Assembly: GCF_000170755.1 (NCBI RefSeq)
Contig: NZ_ABCK01000009.1
Location: 62,001-126,000, forward strand
DNA length: 64,000 nucleotides
Direction: 5' to 3'
Source: Lentisphaera araneosa HTCC2155
GTDB taxonomy: Bacteria; Verrucomicrobiota; Lentisphaeria; Lentisphaerales; Lentisphaeraceae
Position 1 is the first letter of the stretch; each line of letters opens with the position of its first letter. The notes below the pieces were generated by a model. That model had not been told where the DNA came from. It saw only the letters and a program-made list of their open reading frames with translations, and made no database searches. This document shows positions 30,185-39,759 of this stretch, piece by piece. The translations under genes and the position numbers were made by a program.

Positions 30185-31895
30185 AGTATAGTAAAATCAT
30201 GAAAAAGAAACACTTACAACAAAAAAAAGGATCGAAAATGACCCCAAGCCCCACCTGCTAATGAGCATAAAGACAATATAGCATTATTAAGTCAAATCCC
30301 CAATAGATTATTGGGTTTTCTAGATAATTTCAAAGCTGTATTTAAGACACAAACTCATGATTCAAATGAACTTGCGTCTATGTATACAGGAGGTTTATTT
30401 ACCTCCGAGAAAGGTAATATAGAGCGTATCGAAGAAAGCGTCCCCGCCGTAAATTATGAACAACTTCGTCAATTCATCTCTAAATCACCGTGGTGTCACA
30501 ATCAGCTCATGACTGAAATAGCTTTGAGGGCTAATCGTAAACTGAAGGACTACTCCAACAAAAGCGAACTGCCAATAGGTTTTTATATCGACGAAAGTTC
30601 ATTCGTCAAAAAAGGTATGCACTCTGTTGGCGTATCACGTCAATGGCTCGGGTGTCGGGGTAAAGTAGACAATGGACAAGTTGCGGTTTTTTCATCCTTG
30701 GGGTGCGGAGCATATAACAGTTTGATTGACTGCCGGTTATTCCTCCCTGAGTGCTGGACCGAAGATAAAGAACGCTGTAATCGTGCTGGGATTCCCGAAG
30801 ATGAACAAGAATTCAAAACGAAAATTGAACTCGCAATAGAAAGCGTTATGGAAGCCCGAACGCAAGGTATTGTATATGATTTCATTGCAGTTGATGCACT
30901 TTATGGGAGTAGCTTTAAATTCATCAATAGACTCGATCAATTAGGGGAAGTTGTCATGGGGCGAATGCGTAATAGTATTCACGTTTATCTTGAGGAGCCT
31001 TTGTTTCAACTCCCTGAGCGAGAGTCTAATAAGGGACGTAAGCCCACAAAACTACGGGCACAAACTTTGAGTGTGACAGTAAAAAGTATCGCCGAATCCA
31101 TTAAAGAAAATCTTTGGGAAGATATTGACATTAGAAGTACAACCAAAGGCATATTAAAGGTTCAGGCATTCCAAAAAAAAGTGTGGCTGCATGATGACGA
31201 ATCGGGCGAAGTAAAACAGTGGGATTTAATAATTTGTAGAGATAATCAAACTACTTCATTGAAGGATTACACTTATACAATAAGCAACACAGCAAGCTCA
31301 AAAACGCTTCAGGAGATGATTCAAATGGATCGGCAACGCTACTGGATCGAGCGTTCATTCCAGGACAATAAAAATGAAGTGGCTATGGATGAATACCAAG
31401 TCAGGAAATATCGTGGTTTTTATCACCATATGAGCCTTTGCATGCTCGCTACCTTATTTTTAATGGAAGAGCGTATGGATTGTAAAGACACCTTGCCTCT
31501 TTTATCTTGTGCCGACATTAGAAGAGCTATGGAGTTTCTTATGCCCAAGAAAGTAACGAACTTGGAAGAATTCTGTGTTCAAATGGAGGTAAGGCATATA
31601 AAACGGCAAAAAAGTATAGATCATGCCAGTCGGGATGCTATTCCACATTAATAATTAAAATTCAAGCGGTCTCAATCTTACAAAAATTCTTCTATCAAGA
31701 TAGAGGAAGGCTTCCTGCTGTTTAAATCAGATGATTTTTGTGGCTTTTTTAGTCGAATCAGACCACCACTTCATCACAAAATCGAAATGTACCCTGTCTA
31801 CCATCTATTGATGGCGGGGGTAATCTGGGGTTATATATTTTATGATCACGCCGCGTTTGAATCTGAGCAATATGATTCTAAACGCCCCAAAGTAG
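30129..31895 (+). mobile_element. IS701-family insertion sequence (1767 bp)
   Basis: The left end (CTACTTTGGGGAGTTTAAAA, 30129-30148) and the reverse complement of the right end (CTACTTTGGGGCGTTTAGAA, 31876-31895) match at 18 of 20 positions. An 8-bp direct repeat flanks the element. It carries one transposase in the orientation of the operon. It interrupts the giant RHS gene, and its removal restores the frame exactly, so the insertion is recent enough that both ends and the host gene are intact. IS701 relatives usually make shorter duplications (about 4 bp), so the 8 bases may partly reflect the AAT-repetitive target. Confidence 0.92.
30311..31651 (+). CDS. IS701-family DDE transposase (N-terminal frame disrupted)
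   Basis: Characteristic IS701 motifs: VNYEQLRQFISKSPW; IDESSFVKKGMHSVGVSRQW with the first catalytic Asp; the middle Asp in IAVDALYG; and RYWIERSFQDNKNE with the catalytic Glu, followed by HHMSLCMLATLFLMEER. The listed start is a TTG with no ribosome binding site. The natural start looks like the ATG at 30238, which has AAGGA six bases upstream. From there the frame breaks at the run of four C at 30242-30245: with one C fewer, it would read straight through into the transposase. So the copy is inactive, is translated by a frameshift, or holds a sequence error. The C-terminal part is intact. Confidence 0.9.
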   Translation: MGFLDNFKAVFKTQTHDSNELASMYTGGLFTSEKGNIERIEESVPAVNYEQLRQFISKSPWCHNQLMTEIALRANRKLKDYSNKSELPIGFYIDESSFVKKGMHSVGVSRQWLGCRGKVDNGQVAVFSSLGCGAYNSLIDCRLFLPECWTEDKERCNRAGIPEDEQEFKTKIELAIESVMEARTQGIVYDFIAVDALYGSSFKFINRLDQLGEVVMGRMRNSIHVYLEEPLFQLPERESNKGRKPTKLRAQTLSVTVKSIAESIKENLWEDIDIRSTTKGILKVQAFQKKVWLHDDESGEVKQWDLIICRDNQTTSLKDYTYTISNTASSKTLQEMIQMDRQRYWIERSFQDNKNEVAMDEYQVRKYRGFYHHMSLCMLATLFLMEERMDCKDTLPLLSCADIRRAMEFLMPKKVTNLEEFCVQMEVRHIKRQKSIDHASRDAIPH

Positions 31896-31903
31896 TAATA
31901 ATA
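31896..31903. repeat. right 8-bp target site duplication
   Basis: TAATAATA directly after the right inverted repeat, matching 30121-30128. Confidence 0.8.
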
Positions 31904-32091
31904 AGAATTTTTTAACTAAAATAAAAGGTAATTTTTCATCATTATACGAAGCAACGGCAATTGAAGATGTATTAAATACCTCTAGCTCATCAACGGTCAG
32001 AGCTCTGCAAACTGCTAACGAAGCCGACGTTGACATAAATAGCTATAAGTTCACTAAAATTGAATCCAACAAACTCTCTGTAAACAAGAAT

Positions 32092-35000
32092 GTGTCAAAA
32101 GAATTATTTACAGGCGATTATATAAAAATTGATGGAACTAAGTTTCTCATCACCAATGTGGAAAGCAATGTTGTTACAGTTGACGGTGTTCTCAGTGACG
32201 AGGCCGATTATTCAAGAGTTTCCAGATCTGTACCTATTATCACAATAAGCAAAGGCTCCATTCAAACAAAAGACGAACTTAAAGCTCTTCTTCGTTTAGA
32301 TGGTTATTTAAAATATGACTCTCAATCTATCGATTGGATTTTTGACAAAATCCCAAATTACGATTTAGAAGTACCCCTTACACGTATAGCTCGAAACGGA
32401 ATGTCAGTTTATGCTTTGTCGGGTTTTAATGGAGGAAGCTATACCCAATCATTTTCTATAAATTCAATTGGCTTACCAAATAATGGCGCTGGTTCAGAGG
32501 GAGCCATAGGACCAGAACTTCCTAGAGAAAATGTTAAGGTACAAGAAATTGATTTTGTCGATTATATACCACATGTTCAACAAACCAATAATGATTTTTC
32601 AGTAGAGGCACATGAAACAGTAATTAAGCAGGGTACAAACTCTAATTCAGAAATTAATCTGGTGAACAAAGATTTGGCAAATGCTAGAGTACATGCTGCT
32701 GGCGATCCAGTTAATCTTGTGACAGGTGAATTTTATACCGAATGGAACCCAGATTTTGTCATACCGGGAAGATTTTCTCCATTAGCACTAAACCGTAATT
32801 ACCATAGTAGAATTACATACGATGGACCCTTTGGCTATGGATGGGCATGGAATCATTCAGAGACAGTTTTTTACAGTGTAGACGGGTTCATATTTTTTGA
32901 TGAAGAGAGAGTGTCACATATAATTGAAAGAGATCAAAATGGGCAATTTGTGCTGCCGCCAGGTAGTAAGTTTGAGTTCACAGAAAAGAGTGACACCCTT
33001 GAAGTGAGATACAAAAATAATCGCAAGTTAATTTTTGATATTGATGGTTATTTAATCAAAAAAGAAAATCCAACCGGCGATTTCATTGTATTTAATTATG
33101 ACGATGATTATAATTTAACTTCTTATGAGGATCAAATAGGTCGTGAAATTACTTTTCTATATGAAGATACCAATAATCCAAATAAAGTAACTACTGTTAT
33201 TGACTGTGCAGAAAGGCAATTTAAATACACCTACTCCGAGGGAGCATTAACATCCTATACAGATAGTCAAGGAAGAAAAACTGCTTACGAATATTTAACT
33301 AATCAAGACAATGTTGATAATGATTATAACATGACCAAAATGACTCTTCCTAACGGAGATTATTTGGATATAAAATATTATCAAAACGACAAAGTTGCAT
33401 GGCATCAAAATTCACAGGGAGATAAATTTCACTTCAAATATAGTCCAATCAATCGTTACACAGAGACATGGAATGAAGAAGATTATTATGCCAAAATCAT
33501 TTATAGTGAAAAAAATGATGTCCTCTACGAAGAATTTAGAGACTTTACCTTTAATACATTTACATATGATGATCAACATAATTTACTCACCAAAAAAGAC
33601 GGCAACAGTAATTTATGGTCCTATACCTACGATAGCCACAATAACCTGACTTCAAAAACCACCCCTTTAGGCATAAAAACCATTTATGTCTATGACCTAA
33701 ACTGGCATAAACCCAAAGCAGTTTACGGCCCCTTCAAGGCATCCTCCTATGGGGTCTTTGTAAATAACTTTTCGACAAACCCCACCAATCCTGAAAGCGG
33801 TATAGCAGCCAACCTCATTCCACCTCATCAGTCGTTTAATTATAGTGCTTCAACGGGTCAATTACTCAATCAAACAGATGCCATAGGCAATCCGACTTTT
33901 TATACTTATAATGCCACCACCAACAAGCTTGAAATAGTGACCAATGCTTTAGGTCATCAGCAAACGACGATCTATGACTCCAATGGCCTTTATGTCGATA
34001 AGCTAATAGATGCTAAAAATTATGTGACAGATTTGACTTACAACGCACGTGGATTGAAAACATGGCAGAAAGACCCTTTATCCAATGAAACCACCTATAC
34101 TTACTCAAATTCTGATAAACTTTTATCCATTAAATACCCTGATGATTCTACACAAACATACACGTATAATAGCTTAGATAAGCCGAGTACCACAAGCGAT
34201 ACTCTAGGCAATACAACAACTTACTCATATTTTCCAGCCAGGGACCTTGTTGTAGGTCAGAAGATCGCATCCATAAAAGACCCACTGAACTTTGAAGTGA
34301 AATACGAGTACAATGCCCGTGGCCTTAAAACTGCAGCCATCGATAAAAACGGCAATCGGACCGAATTCAAATACGATGGCGCCGAACGCCTAATCGAAAA
34401 ACTACTCCCCAGTCAAACTAGGCTCATCTACCAATACGACTCCAATGGCAACCTGCTGTCCGAAACCAAATACTACCGCGATACTATGGAGGCACAGAGC
34501 ACTTCTTCACAAAAGTTCTTTACTCAAGAAACCACCTACACCTACGATGCCGATAATCGTAAAATATCCATGACTACTCACGGAGATAAGACCACAAGCT
34601 ATCAATACAATGACGGTATAAATTTGACCGACATCATTCTTCCAGATGACACGCGTACGCACTTTGATTACGATGCCCTTAATCGCAAAGTTGCTCAGAC
34701 CCTCAACTATGGAGCCAGTGACCAACGCATGACCACTTACGTCTACGATGCTATAGGACGACTGGCCCAGACCATAGACCCACTAGGTTTAGTGCAAGAA
34801 AACGTCTACGATGCCAACTCAAATAAAATTCAGCAGCGCCTCTATAATCAGAGCTCCCCTACAAACGCCATCGTCACCAATTTCACTTACAATGAAAAAA
34901 ATCAGCTCATAAGTAAAACCGACCCCAATGGAACATTCTACAACGATGATGAGGCTTTTACAGAGTATTATACCTATAACTCAAGAGGTAAAATGCTCTC

Positions 35001-38000
35001 AAAAATTGACACCCTGGACTATGTCCAAAAATTCAATTACGACTCACATGGCAACCTCACTTCAGCAGTCGACCCACTCGGCAACTTGACTAAGTTTCAG
35101 TATAACTCCCGTCACGAGAGAGTAAGCTCCATCAACGCACTCTCGCATACAGAGCACTTTGATTTCGATCCCAATGGTAACCTCATCGCTTACACTGACC
35201 AAAACAAGCATTTGATCTACTATACCTACAATGCCCATAATCAGCAGACTTCCAGCATTTTTAGTGACTCAGTTTATGGTCAAGATGATCAAATTATCAG
35301 CGCCTCAACTGTATTCGATGGCTTAGGACGTGTGGCACTAAATATTGATCCACTTGGAAATGCCGTCGAACATACCCACGGCCCAGATAATCAACTGATC
35401 AGTAAAACCCTACCAAAAGTTGACAATTATTACATTAATTCAAACGCAACCATTACCTCAAATAACTCCCAACTAGCAGGTATATTGACATGGGATTATG
35501 ACAATATGAACCGCCTTAAGTCCACCACAGACTTAAACGGCAATACAACGCAGTTCGAGTACAATGCTTTTGGGCAAAAAACATTAGAAAGAAACCCCGA
35601 TGGCACAGAAACCCGTTCTCTATACAACAAACGCGGTCAGTTAACCGACGTCTTTACGGCCATTAGAACAGGCGATAATAACTACTATTCCAATTCCGCC
35701 AATCTAGCCGCGGGCCAGCATAGCAAATACCTCTACGATAACTTTGGTCGACAAACACATCTATACCAAGCCTACGGTACATCCGAACAAACATGCACCG
35801 AAAGCCAATACGATCATAACGGCAATATTGTAAAAATCATCAAACACTTCAAAAATGACCCAAGCAAAAATCAAGTTACAGATTTTATCTTCGATGAACT
35901 CAATAGACCTATTCAGACCATACAGCGTGGCGATGATATGGATCTTGATCGTATAACCTACACCCACTACAACGCATTGGGTCAAGTAACTTCCACAGAA
36001 GATGCCGAAGCTAGCCAGACCGTCTATGTTTACGATGTCATTGGCCGTAAAGTTGAAGAAATTGACCCAGATGGCAATTCAATGTTCTTTGAATACGACG
36101 CCAAAGGACAACTCATTACTCAAACCGATGCCGAAGGCATCACCACCACCTTTACCTATAATAATCGTGGACTCACCACTTCCCAAACCCTTGGCCAATT
36201 CACCCGCTATTACGAATACGACGCCCGCGGCAACCTCACCAAAGAAACAGACTACAATGGCACTGTTACTATGTACGCCTATGACGACCGTTCACGTCTC
36301 CAATTCACCTACGAAGCAGTGGGCACAGCTCAGTACAAGTTCACTAAAAACTTCTACGATGATAATGGCAATATATTAGCACACACCTCCGATTACCAAG
36401 GATCCAATTCATCCACTTATCGCTATAAATTTGCCTATGACTCGCTCAACCGTAGAATTAAAGAATACGATGGCAATAATAAACTCAAACAGTTTACTTA
36501 TAACAATCGTACAGGCCTTATCGATAACATTAGAAAACGTGACGGCTCCTACATTGTCTATAACTACGATGCCATGGCTCGCCAGAAAGAAGTGAAAGCT
36601 GGCCCAAGCTTAACAAATGTGAGCCTCAAGCAGTCCTTTACCTACGATAACTTTTCGAGGATGACCACAGCTAAAGAGCATGACCAAAATACCTACGATC
36701 AAGTAGAAATGATCTACAATATATTCGATGATTTAGTCATGGAAACAGACCCTGCCAATCGCACCACCATGGCAATCTATAATCAACGTAGTCAAATCAG
36801 TATGCTACAATACCAGTCCGGTAAAACATTGGAATACCAACATACGAACTCAGGCCTTATCTCAAGTATAGAAGAATTCGACAACACCAGTAAAGCATTA
36901 GTAGATTACACCTACAATGCCCGCCACAGTCGCACCCATACAACAATGGCCAATGGTCTCGAACAAAGCTTGTCCTATGATAACCGTGGTCTACTAGCAA
37001 GTTATTCCTATTCAAATAACTCCAATCAGAGCATCTATAGTTCCACAAATATGACCTACGATGGTCAAGCTAACCTCACCTCACAGCACTTAGCGACACC
37101 AACGGAAAATAATACCCGCACATTACAGTACGATGCACTCGAGCGTATCATCGCGGACTCTCGCTCAAACTATAACCATAACTGGACTTACGACGCTAAC
37201 GGCAACTGGACCTCCACCAATCACAACGGAGCCCACGAAAACCGTAGCGCCAATAACGCCAATCAATACAACCACTTAGGCTACGATGGTCACCAGCCTG
37301 GCTCGTCAGATAGTGCAAAGACTAATGGCAATATCACCTATGATGGTAAATATAACTATGTTTACGACTGGAATGACCGCCTTATCGAAGTTCGCAGCCA
37401 AGATAACTCCACCACTATAGCAAACTATACCTACGATGCCCTAAATCGCCGTATTTCAAAAACGACTGCATCCCACACCATCGAGTATCATTACTTCCAA
37501 TCAGAACTTTTAGAAGAATATAAAAATGGCTCCTTAGAGCGTTTGCACACCTACGGTGCCAGGATGGACGAAATCCTCACAACAGAAATTATTAACCAAG
37601 ATCAAGAACTTCATTACCTTCGCGATAGTTCAAATTCAGTCGTAGCTATTACAGATGAGACTGGCAACCTACTCGAATCCTATTCCTACACTTCTTTTGG
37701 CATCCGCACAATCTATAATCAAACTGGCCAAGAAATTGCCAACTCCGCATACGGCATTACTGCCGGTTACACAGGGCGTGAATACGACTCTGAATCAGGC
37801 CTCTGGCATTACCGTAACCGTATGTACTCAGCTGAAATCGGCCGTTTTATGCAAGTTGACCCAGCAGGATTCGTCGACGGCCTCAACCTCTACGCCTACG
37901 TGAAAAACAATCCAATTAACTTCATCGACCCTTGGGGTTTACAGGCTCTTAATCTCAATAGCAGAGGTGAAGGTAATTTTGATTGGAGTACTGGTAAGGT

Positions 38001-39054
38001 TACACCAATGTCTATGTTTGAGGATCAAGGTATAGGTTTAGGACCCGATGGTAGGTATCGTAAATTTAATACTAATACTGGAAAAAGAGAACTTTATTAC
38101 AATAATACTGTAGTTAGTGAATCGGGGTCGATTCTACAATCAGATTGGAATGGAAATGTAAGAGTTTTAGACACTGAAAATGCTAGTGTATATGACTATC
38201 AATCATTAACGGGTATAGCAATTTCTCAAAATTATGAAGGGGAAATAACATATGCACAATTTAATGGAGCAGAACAAATAAGCCCATTAAAAATAAATAT
38301 ATATAAAACCCCCGAACCTACCACACAGGGCAACCTTTCGGGAATCCATACTGATGTTAAAGCAGAGTGGGATGGTTACTTTTCAGGAGAGAGTAGTAAT
38401 CAGTTTTTTAATAAACAGCATAGCCTCTTATTAAAGAGCAACACTCAAGTTAAAAACTTCGCATATCATGGAGGTAAACAGAGTGATTGGGGGCGCTTTG
38501 GCATAGGTGCTGCTAAAACGGTGGCTTCAGTGACACCAATATTGGGTGAATATCAAGACCTAAGAGTCTTAGGCGCAAATGATAGTACGACTTCTGATAA
38601 ATTGGTAGCTATGGCAAGTTTAGGTTTAAGTGTGGTTTCTGGAACTATTACTCCTAATTTTGGTGGTATGTTAAAGTCTGGAAAAACCTATAATAAACAA
38701 ACAGGTCAAGGGCTTTATGCTTTAATTGATGATGTTGGTGATGTTCGTTATATCGGTAGAGGAGATGCACCTGTAAGGTTGAAAAAACACGCATCGTCAG
38801 ATCGTTTAGGTGAGTATCGTGGAGTAGTTTTGCGAAATAATGATTTAACTAAAGCCCAAGCGAAAGGTCTTGAAAATACTCTTATTGGTAGATATGGTGG
38901 TGCAGAATCAGTTAATCCTACTACTAACCTTCTAAATAGAATTAGATCCTTTTCACCAATGAACCGTAATGCAACCCAGTATCAAAATGCAGTTTCACCC
39001 GAACTTCTAAATGACATGATTAAAAAACTTAATAAAGCAAGAGTAGATTTATAA
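32092..39054 (+). CDS. RHS/YD-repeat polymorphic toxin with GIY-YIG-like nuclease tip (3' part of split gene)
   Basis: The frame is open from 31882, but the first start-type codon is the GTG at 32092, which has no ribosome binding site. The true start is probably 28649, before the IS701 insertion. A DUF6531-type segment (GDPVNLVTGEFY, residue about 205) precedes dozens of YD repeats. The RHS core ends at GRFMQVDPAGFVDGLNLYAY and NPINFIDPWGL (near 1920-1945). Next come a variable region, a hydrophobic pre-toxin segment (VASVTPILGEYQDLR), and a tip from about 2205 with the GIY-YIG order: GLY, YIG, a following Arg, Glu in GLENTLIGRYGG and Asn in TNLLNRIRS. GIY-YIG folds are nucleases, so the tip is a probable DNA- or RNA-cleaving toxin. 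An immunity gene overlaps by one base. Secretion would need the upstream signal peptide, now separated by the IS. Confidence 0.92.
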   Translation: MSKELFTGDYIKIDGTKFLITNVESNVVTVDGVLSDEADYSRVSRSVPIITISKGSIQTKDELKALLRLDGYLKYDSQSIDWIFDKIPNYDLEVPLTRIARNGMSVYALSGFNGGSYTQSFSINSIGLPNNGAGSEGAIGPELPRENVKVQEIDFVDYIPHVQQTNNDFSVEAHETVIKQGTNSNSEINLVNKDLANARVHAAGDPVNLVTGEFYTEWNPDFVIPGRFSPLALNRNYHSRITYDGPFGYGWAWNHSETVFYSVDGFIFFDEERVSHIIERDQNGQFVLPPGSKFEFTEKSDTLEVRYKNNRKLIFDIDGYLIKKENPTGDFIVFNYDDDYNLTSYEDQIGREITFLYEDTNNPNKVTTVIDCAERQFKYTYSEGALTSYTDSQGRKTAYEYLTNQDNVDNDYNMTKMTLPNGDYLDIKYYQNDKVAWHQNSQGDKFHFKYSPINRYTETWNEEDYYAKIIYSEKNDVLYEEFRDFTFNTFTYDDQHNLLTKKDGNSNLWSYTYDSHNNLTSKTTPLGIKTIYVYDLNWHKPKAVYGPFKASSYGVFVNNFSTNPTNPESGIAANLIPPHQSFNYSASTGQLLNQTDAIGNPTFYTYNATTNKLEIVTNALGHQQTTIYDSNGLYVDKLIDAKNYVTDLTYNARGLKTWQKDPLSNETTYTYSNSDKLLSIKYPDDSTQTYTYNSLDKPSTTSDTLGNTTTYSYFPARDLVVGQKIASIKDPLNFEVKYEYNARGLKTAAIDKNGNRTEFKYDGAERLIEKLLPSQTRLIYQYDSNGNLLSETKYYRDTMEAQSTSSQKFFTQETTYTYDADNRKISMTTHGDKTTSYQYNDGINLTDIILPDDTRTHFDYDALNRKVAQTLNYGASDQRMTTYVYDAIGRLAQTIDPLGLVQENVYDANSNKIQQRLYNQSSPTNAIVTNFTYNEKNQLISKTDPNGTFYNDDEAFTEYYTYNSRGKMLSKIDTLDYVQKFNYDSHGNLTSAVDPLGNLTKFQYNSRHERVSSINALSHTEHFDFDPNGNLIAYTDQNKHLIYYTYNAHNQQTSSIFSDSVYGQDDQIISASTVFDGLGRVALNIDPLGNAVEHTHGPDNQLISKTLPKVDNYYINSNATITSNNSQLAGILTWDYDNMNRLKSTTDLNGNTTQFEYNAFGQKTLERNPDGTETRSLYNKRGQLTDVFTAIRTGDNNYYSNSANLAAGQHSKYLYDNFGRQTHLYQAYGTSEQTCTESQYDHNGNIVKIIKHFKNDPSKNQVTDFIFDELNRPIQTIQRGDDMDLDRITYTHYNALGQVTSTEDAEASQTVYVYDVIGRKVEEIDPDGNSMFFEYDAKGQLITQTDAEGITTTFTYNNRGLTTSQTLGQFTRYYEYDARGNLTKETDYNGTVTMYAYDDRSRLQFTYEAVGTAQYKFTKNFYDDNGNILAHTSDYQGSNSSTYRYKFAYDSLNRRIKEYDGNNKLKQFTYNNRTGLIDNIRKRDGSYIVYNYDAMARQKEVKAGPSLTNVSLKQSFTYDNFSRMTTAKEHDQNTYDQVEMIYNIFDDLVMETDPANRTTMAIYNQRSQISMLQYQSGKTLEYQHTNSGLISSIEEFDNTSKALVDYTYNARHSRTHTTMANGLEQSLSYDNRGLLASYSYSNNSNQSIYSSTNMTYDGQANLTSQHLATPTENNTRTLQYDALERIIADSRSNYNHNWTYDANGNWTSTNHNGAHENRSANNANQYNHLGYDGHQPGSSDSAKTNGNITYDGKYNYVYDWNDRLIEVRSQDNSTTIANYTYDALNRRISKTTASHTIEYHYFQSELLEEYKNGSLERLHTYGARMDEILTTEIINQDQELHYLRDSSNSVVAITDETGNLLESYSYTSFGIRTIYNQTGQEIANSAYGITAGYTGREYDSESGLWHYRNRMYSAEIGRFMQVDPAGFVDGLNLYAYVKNNPINFIDPWGLQALNLNSRGEGNFDWSTGKVTPMSMFEDQGIGLGPDGRYRKFNTNTGKRELYYNNTVVSESGSILQSDWNGNVRVLDTENASVYDYQSLTGIAISQNYEGEITYAQFNGAEQISPLKINIYKTPEPTTQGNLSGIHTDVKAEWDGYFSGESSNQFFNKQHSLLLKSNTQVKNFAYHGGKQSDWGRFGIGAAKTVASVTPILGEYQDLRVLGANDSTTSDKLVAMASLGLSVVSGTITPNFGGMLKSGKTYNKQTGQGLYALIDDVGDVRYIGRGDAPVRLKKHASSDRLGEYRGVVLRNNDLTKAQAKGLENTLIGRYGGAESVNPTTNLLNRIRSFSPMNRNATQYQNAVSPELLNDMIKKLNKARVDL

Positions 39055-39461
39055 TGCCAAAAGTAATAGCAAAAGCAGGTGATTTAATTGCCATCCCCTT
39101 AGATGGTCAATTTGTTATTGGTCGAGTAATTTTTGTATCAAATATTTTTGAAGAAATAATGCAAATTGAATTTCGAGGTCCATTTAAGAATGAAAATGAT
39201 TCATGGCAAAATGGGGATGAGATATTCACATTGTTTACAGCGGCATCTAAATTTGCTAAGAGAGGATGGAAAATTGTTGATACAGGAATATCCCAAGAAG
39301 ATGATATAGATAAGACTCTTAGAATTATTGCTGATGATGTTTGGTTAGAGGATAAGATAGTTAGAAAAGCAAATTCGGAAGATATGAAAAAAATAAAAAC
39401 TATGTATGTAGATGGATTTATTAGAGTAGAAAAACTTCTTAGAAAAGCTTTGGGCAACTAA
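39054..39461 (+). CDS. Imm26-like immunity protein
   Basis: A 135-aa protein whose ATG overlaps the RHS stop (TAATG), which couples its translation to the toxin. The N terminus reads AGDLIAIPLDGQFVIGRV, matching the start of the Imm26 family (GD-x-x-AIPL-DG-x-x-x-GRV) known from polymorphic toxin loci. There is no signal peptide, as expected for a cytoplasmic antidote. The likely role is to bind and block the GIY-YIG tip of the neighbouring RHS protein. The pairing is inferred from position. Confidence 0.82.
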   Translation: MPKVIAKAGDLIAIPLDGQFVIGRVIFVSNIFEEIMQIEFRGPFKNENDSWQNGDEIFTLFTAASKFAKRGWKIVDTGISQEDDIDKTLRIIADDVWLEDKIVRKANSEDMKKIKTMYVDGFIRVEKLLRKALGN

Positions 39462-39478
39462 TTGCATTAATTATCTTA

Positions 39479-39517
39479 AAAACGGATGAAACCCTTAAAA
39501 GTTCTCATCCGTTTTTT
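39479..39517 (+). terminator. rho-independent terminator after the immunity gene
   Basis: Perfect 11-bp stem AAAACGGATGA / TCATCCGTTTT with a 15-base loop, ending in a run of six T, 17 bp after the immunity stop. It probably ends the surface-protein/RHS operon. The right arm and its flank recur at 39741-39759. Confidence 0.8.
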
Positions 39518-39606
39518 CTTGTAAAATAACCCAAATTCCCCCTCAATTCGCAACAGGTAGCCCTTAGCAGAATCGTATTCATTCTTGAGTTAAAGAGGGA
39601 GTGAAT

Positions 39607-39687
39607 ATGTTTGTTTTTCTACTGGCGATACAAGTGGTGGTTTTATTACTGATAGTGGGTGATTTGTTTAAGAAAAAGGGCTTGTAA
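39607..39687 (+). CDS. 26-aa hydrophobic membrane peptide
   Basis: A very short frame with a strong ribosome binding site (AGAGGGAG, seven bases before the ATG). The product is a single membrane helix with a charged end: MFVFLLAIQVVVLLLIVGD, then FKKKGL. It lies between two copies of the same hairpin (39479 and 39721). It could be a small membrane regulator or a type I toxin-like peptide. No antisense RNA can be proved from the sequence. The coding call rests on the site quality and clean helix design. Confidence 0.5.
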   Translation: MFVFLLAIQVVVLLLIVGDLFKKKGL

Positions 39688-39720
39688 ATCTTTTGTGTTT
39701 TTACCTAACCCATACCCTAA

Positions 39721-39759
39721 AAAACGGATGAGACTGAATCAAAAGTTCTCATCCGTTTT
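39721..39759. terminator. second copy of the terminator-like hairpin
   Basis: 13-bp perfect stem AAAACGGATGAGA / TCTCATCCGTTTT. It shares 19 identical bases (39741-39759) with the terminator at 39479-39517. It ends the transcript of the 26-aa peptide gene. Confidence 0.7.
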
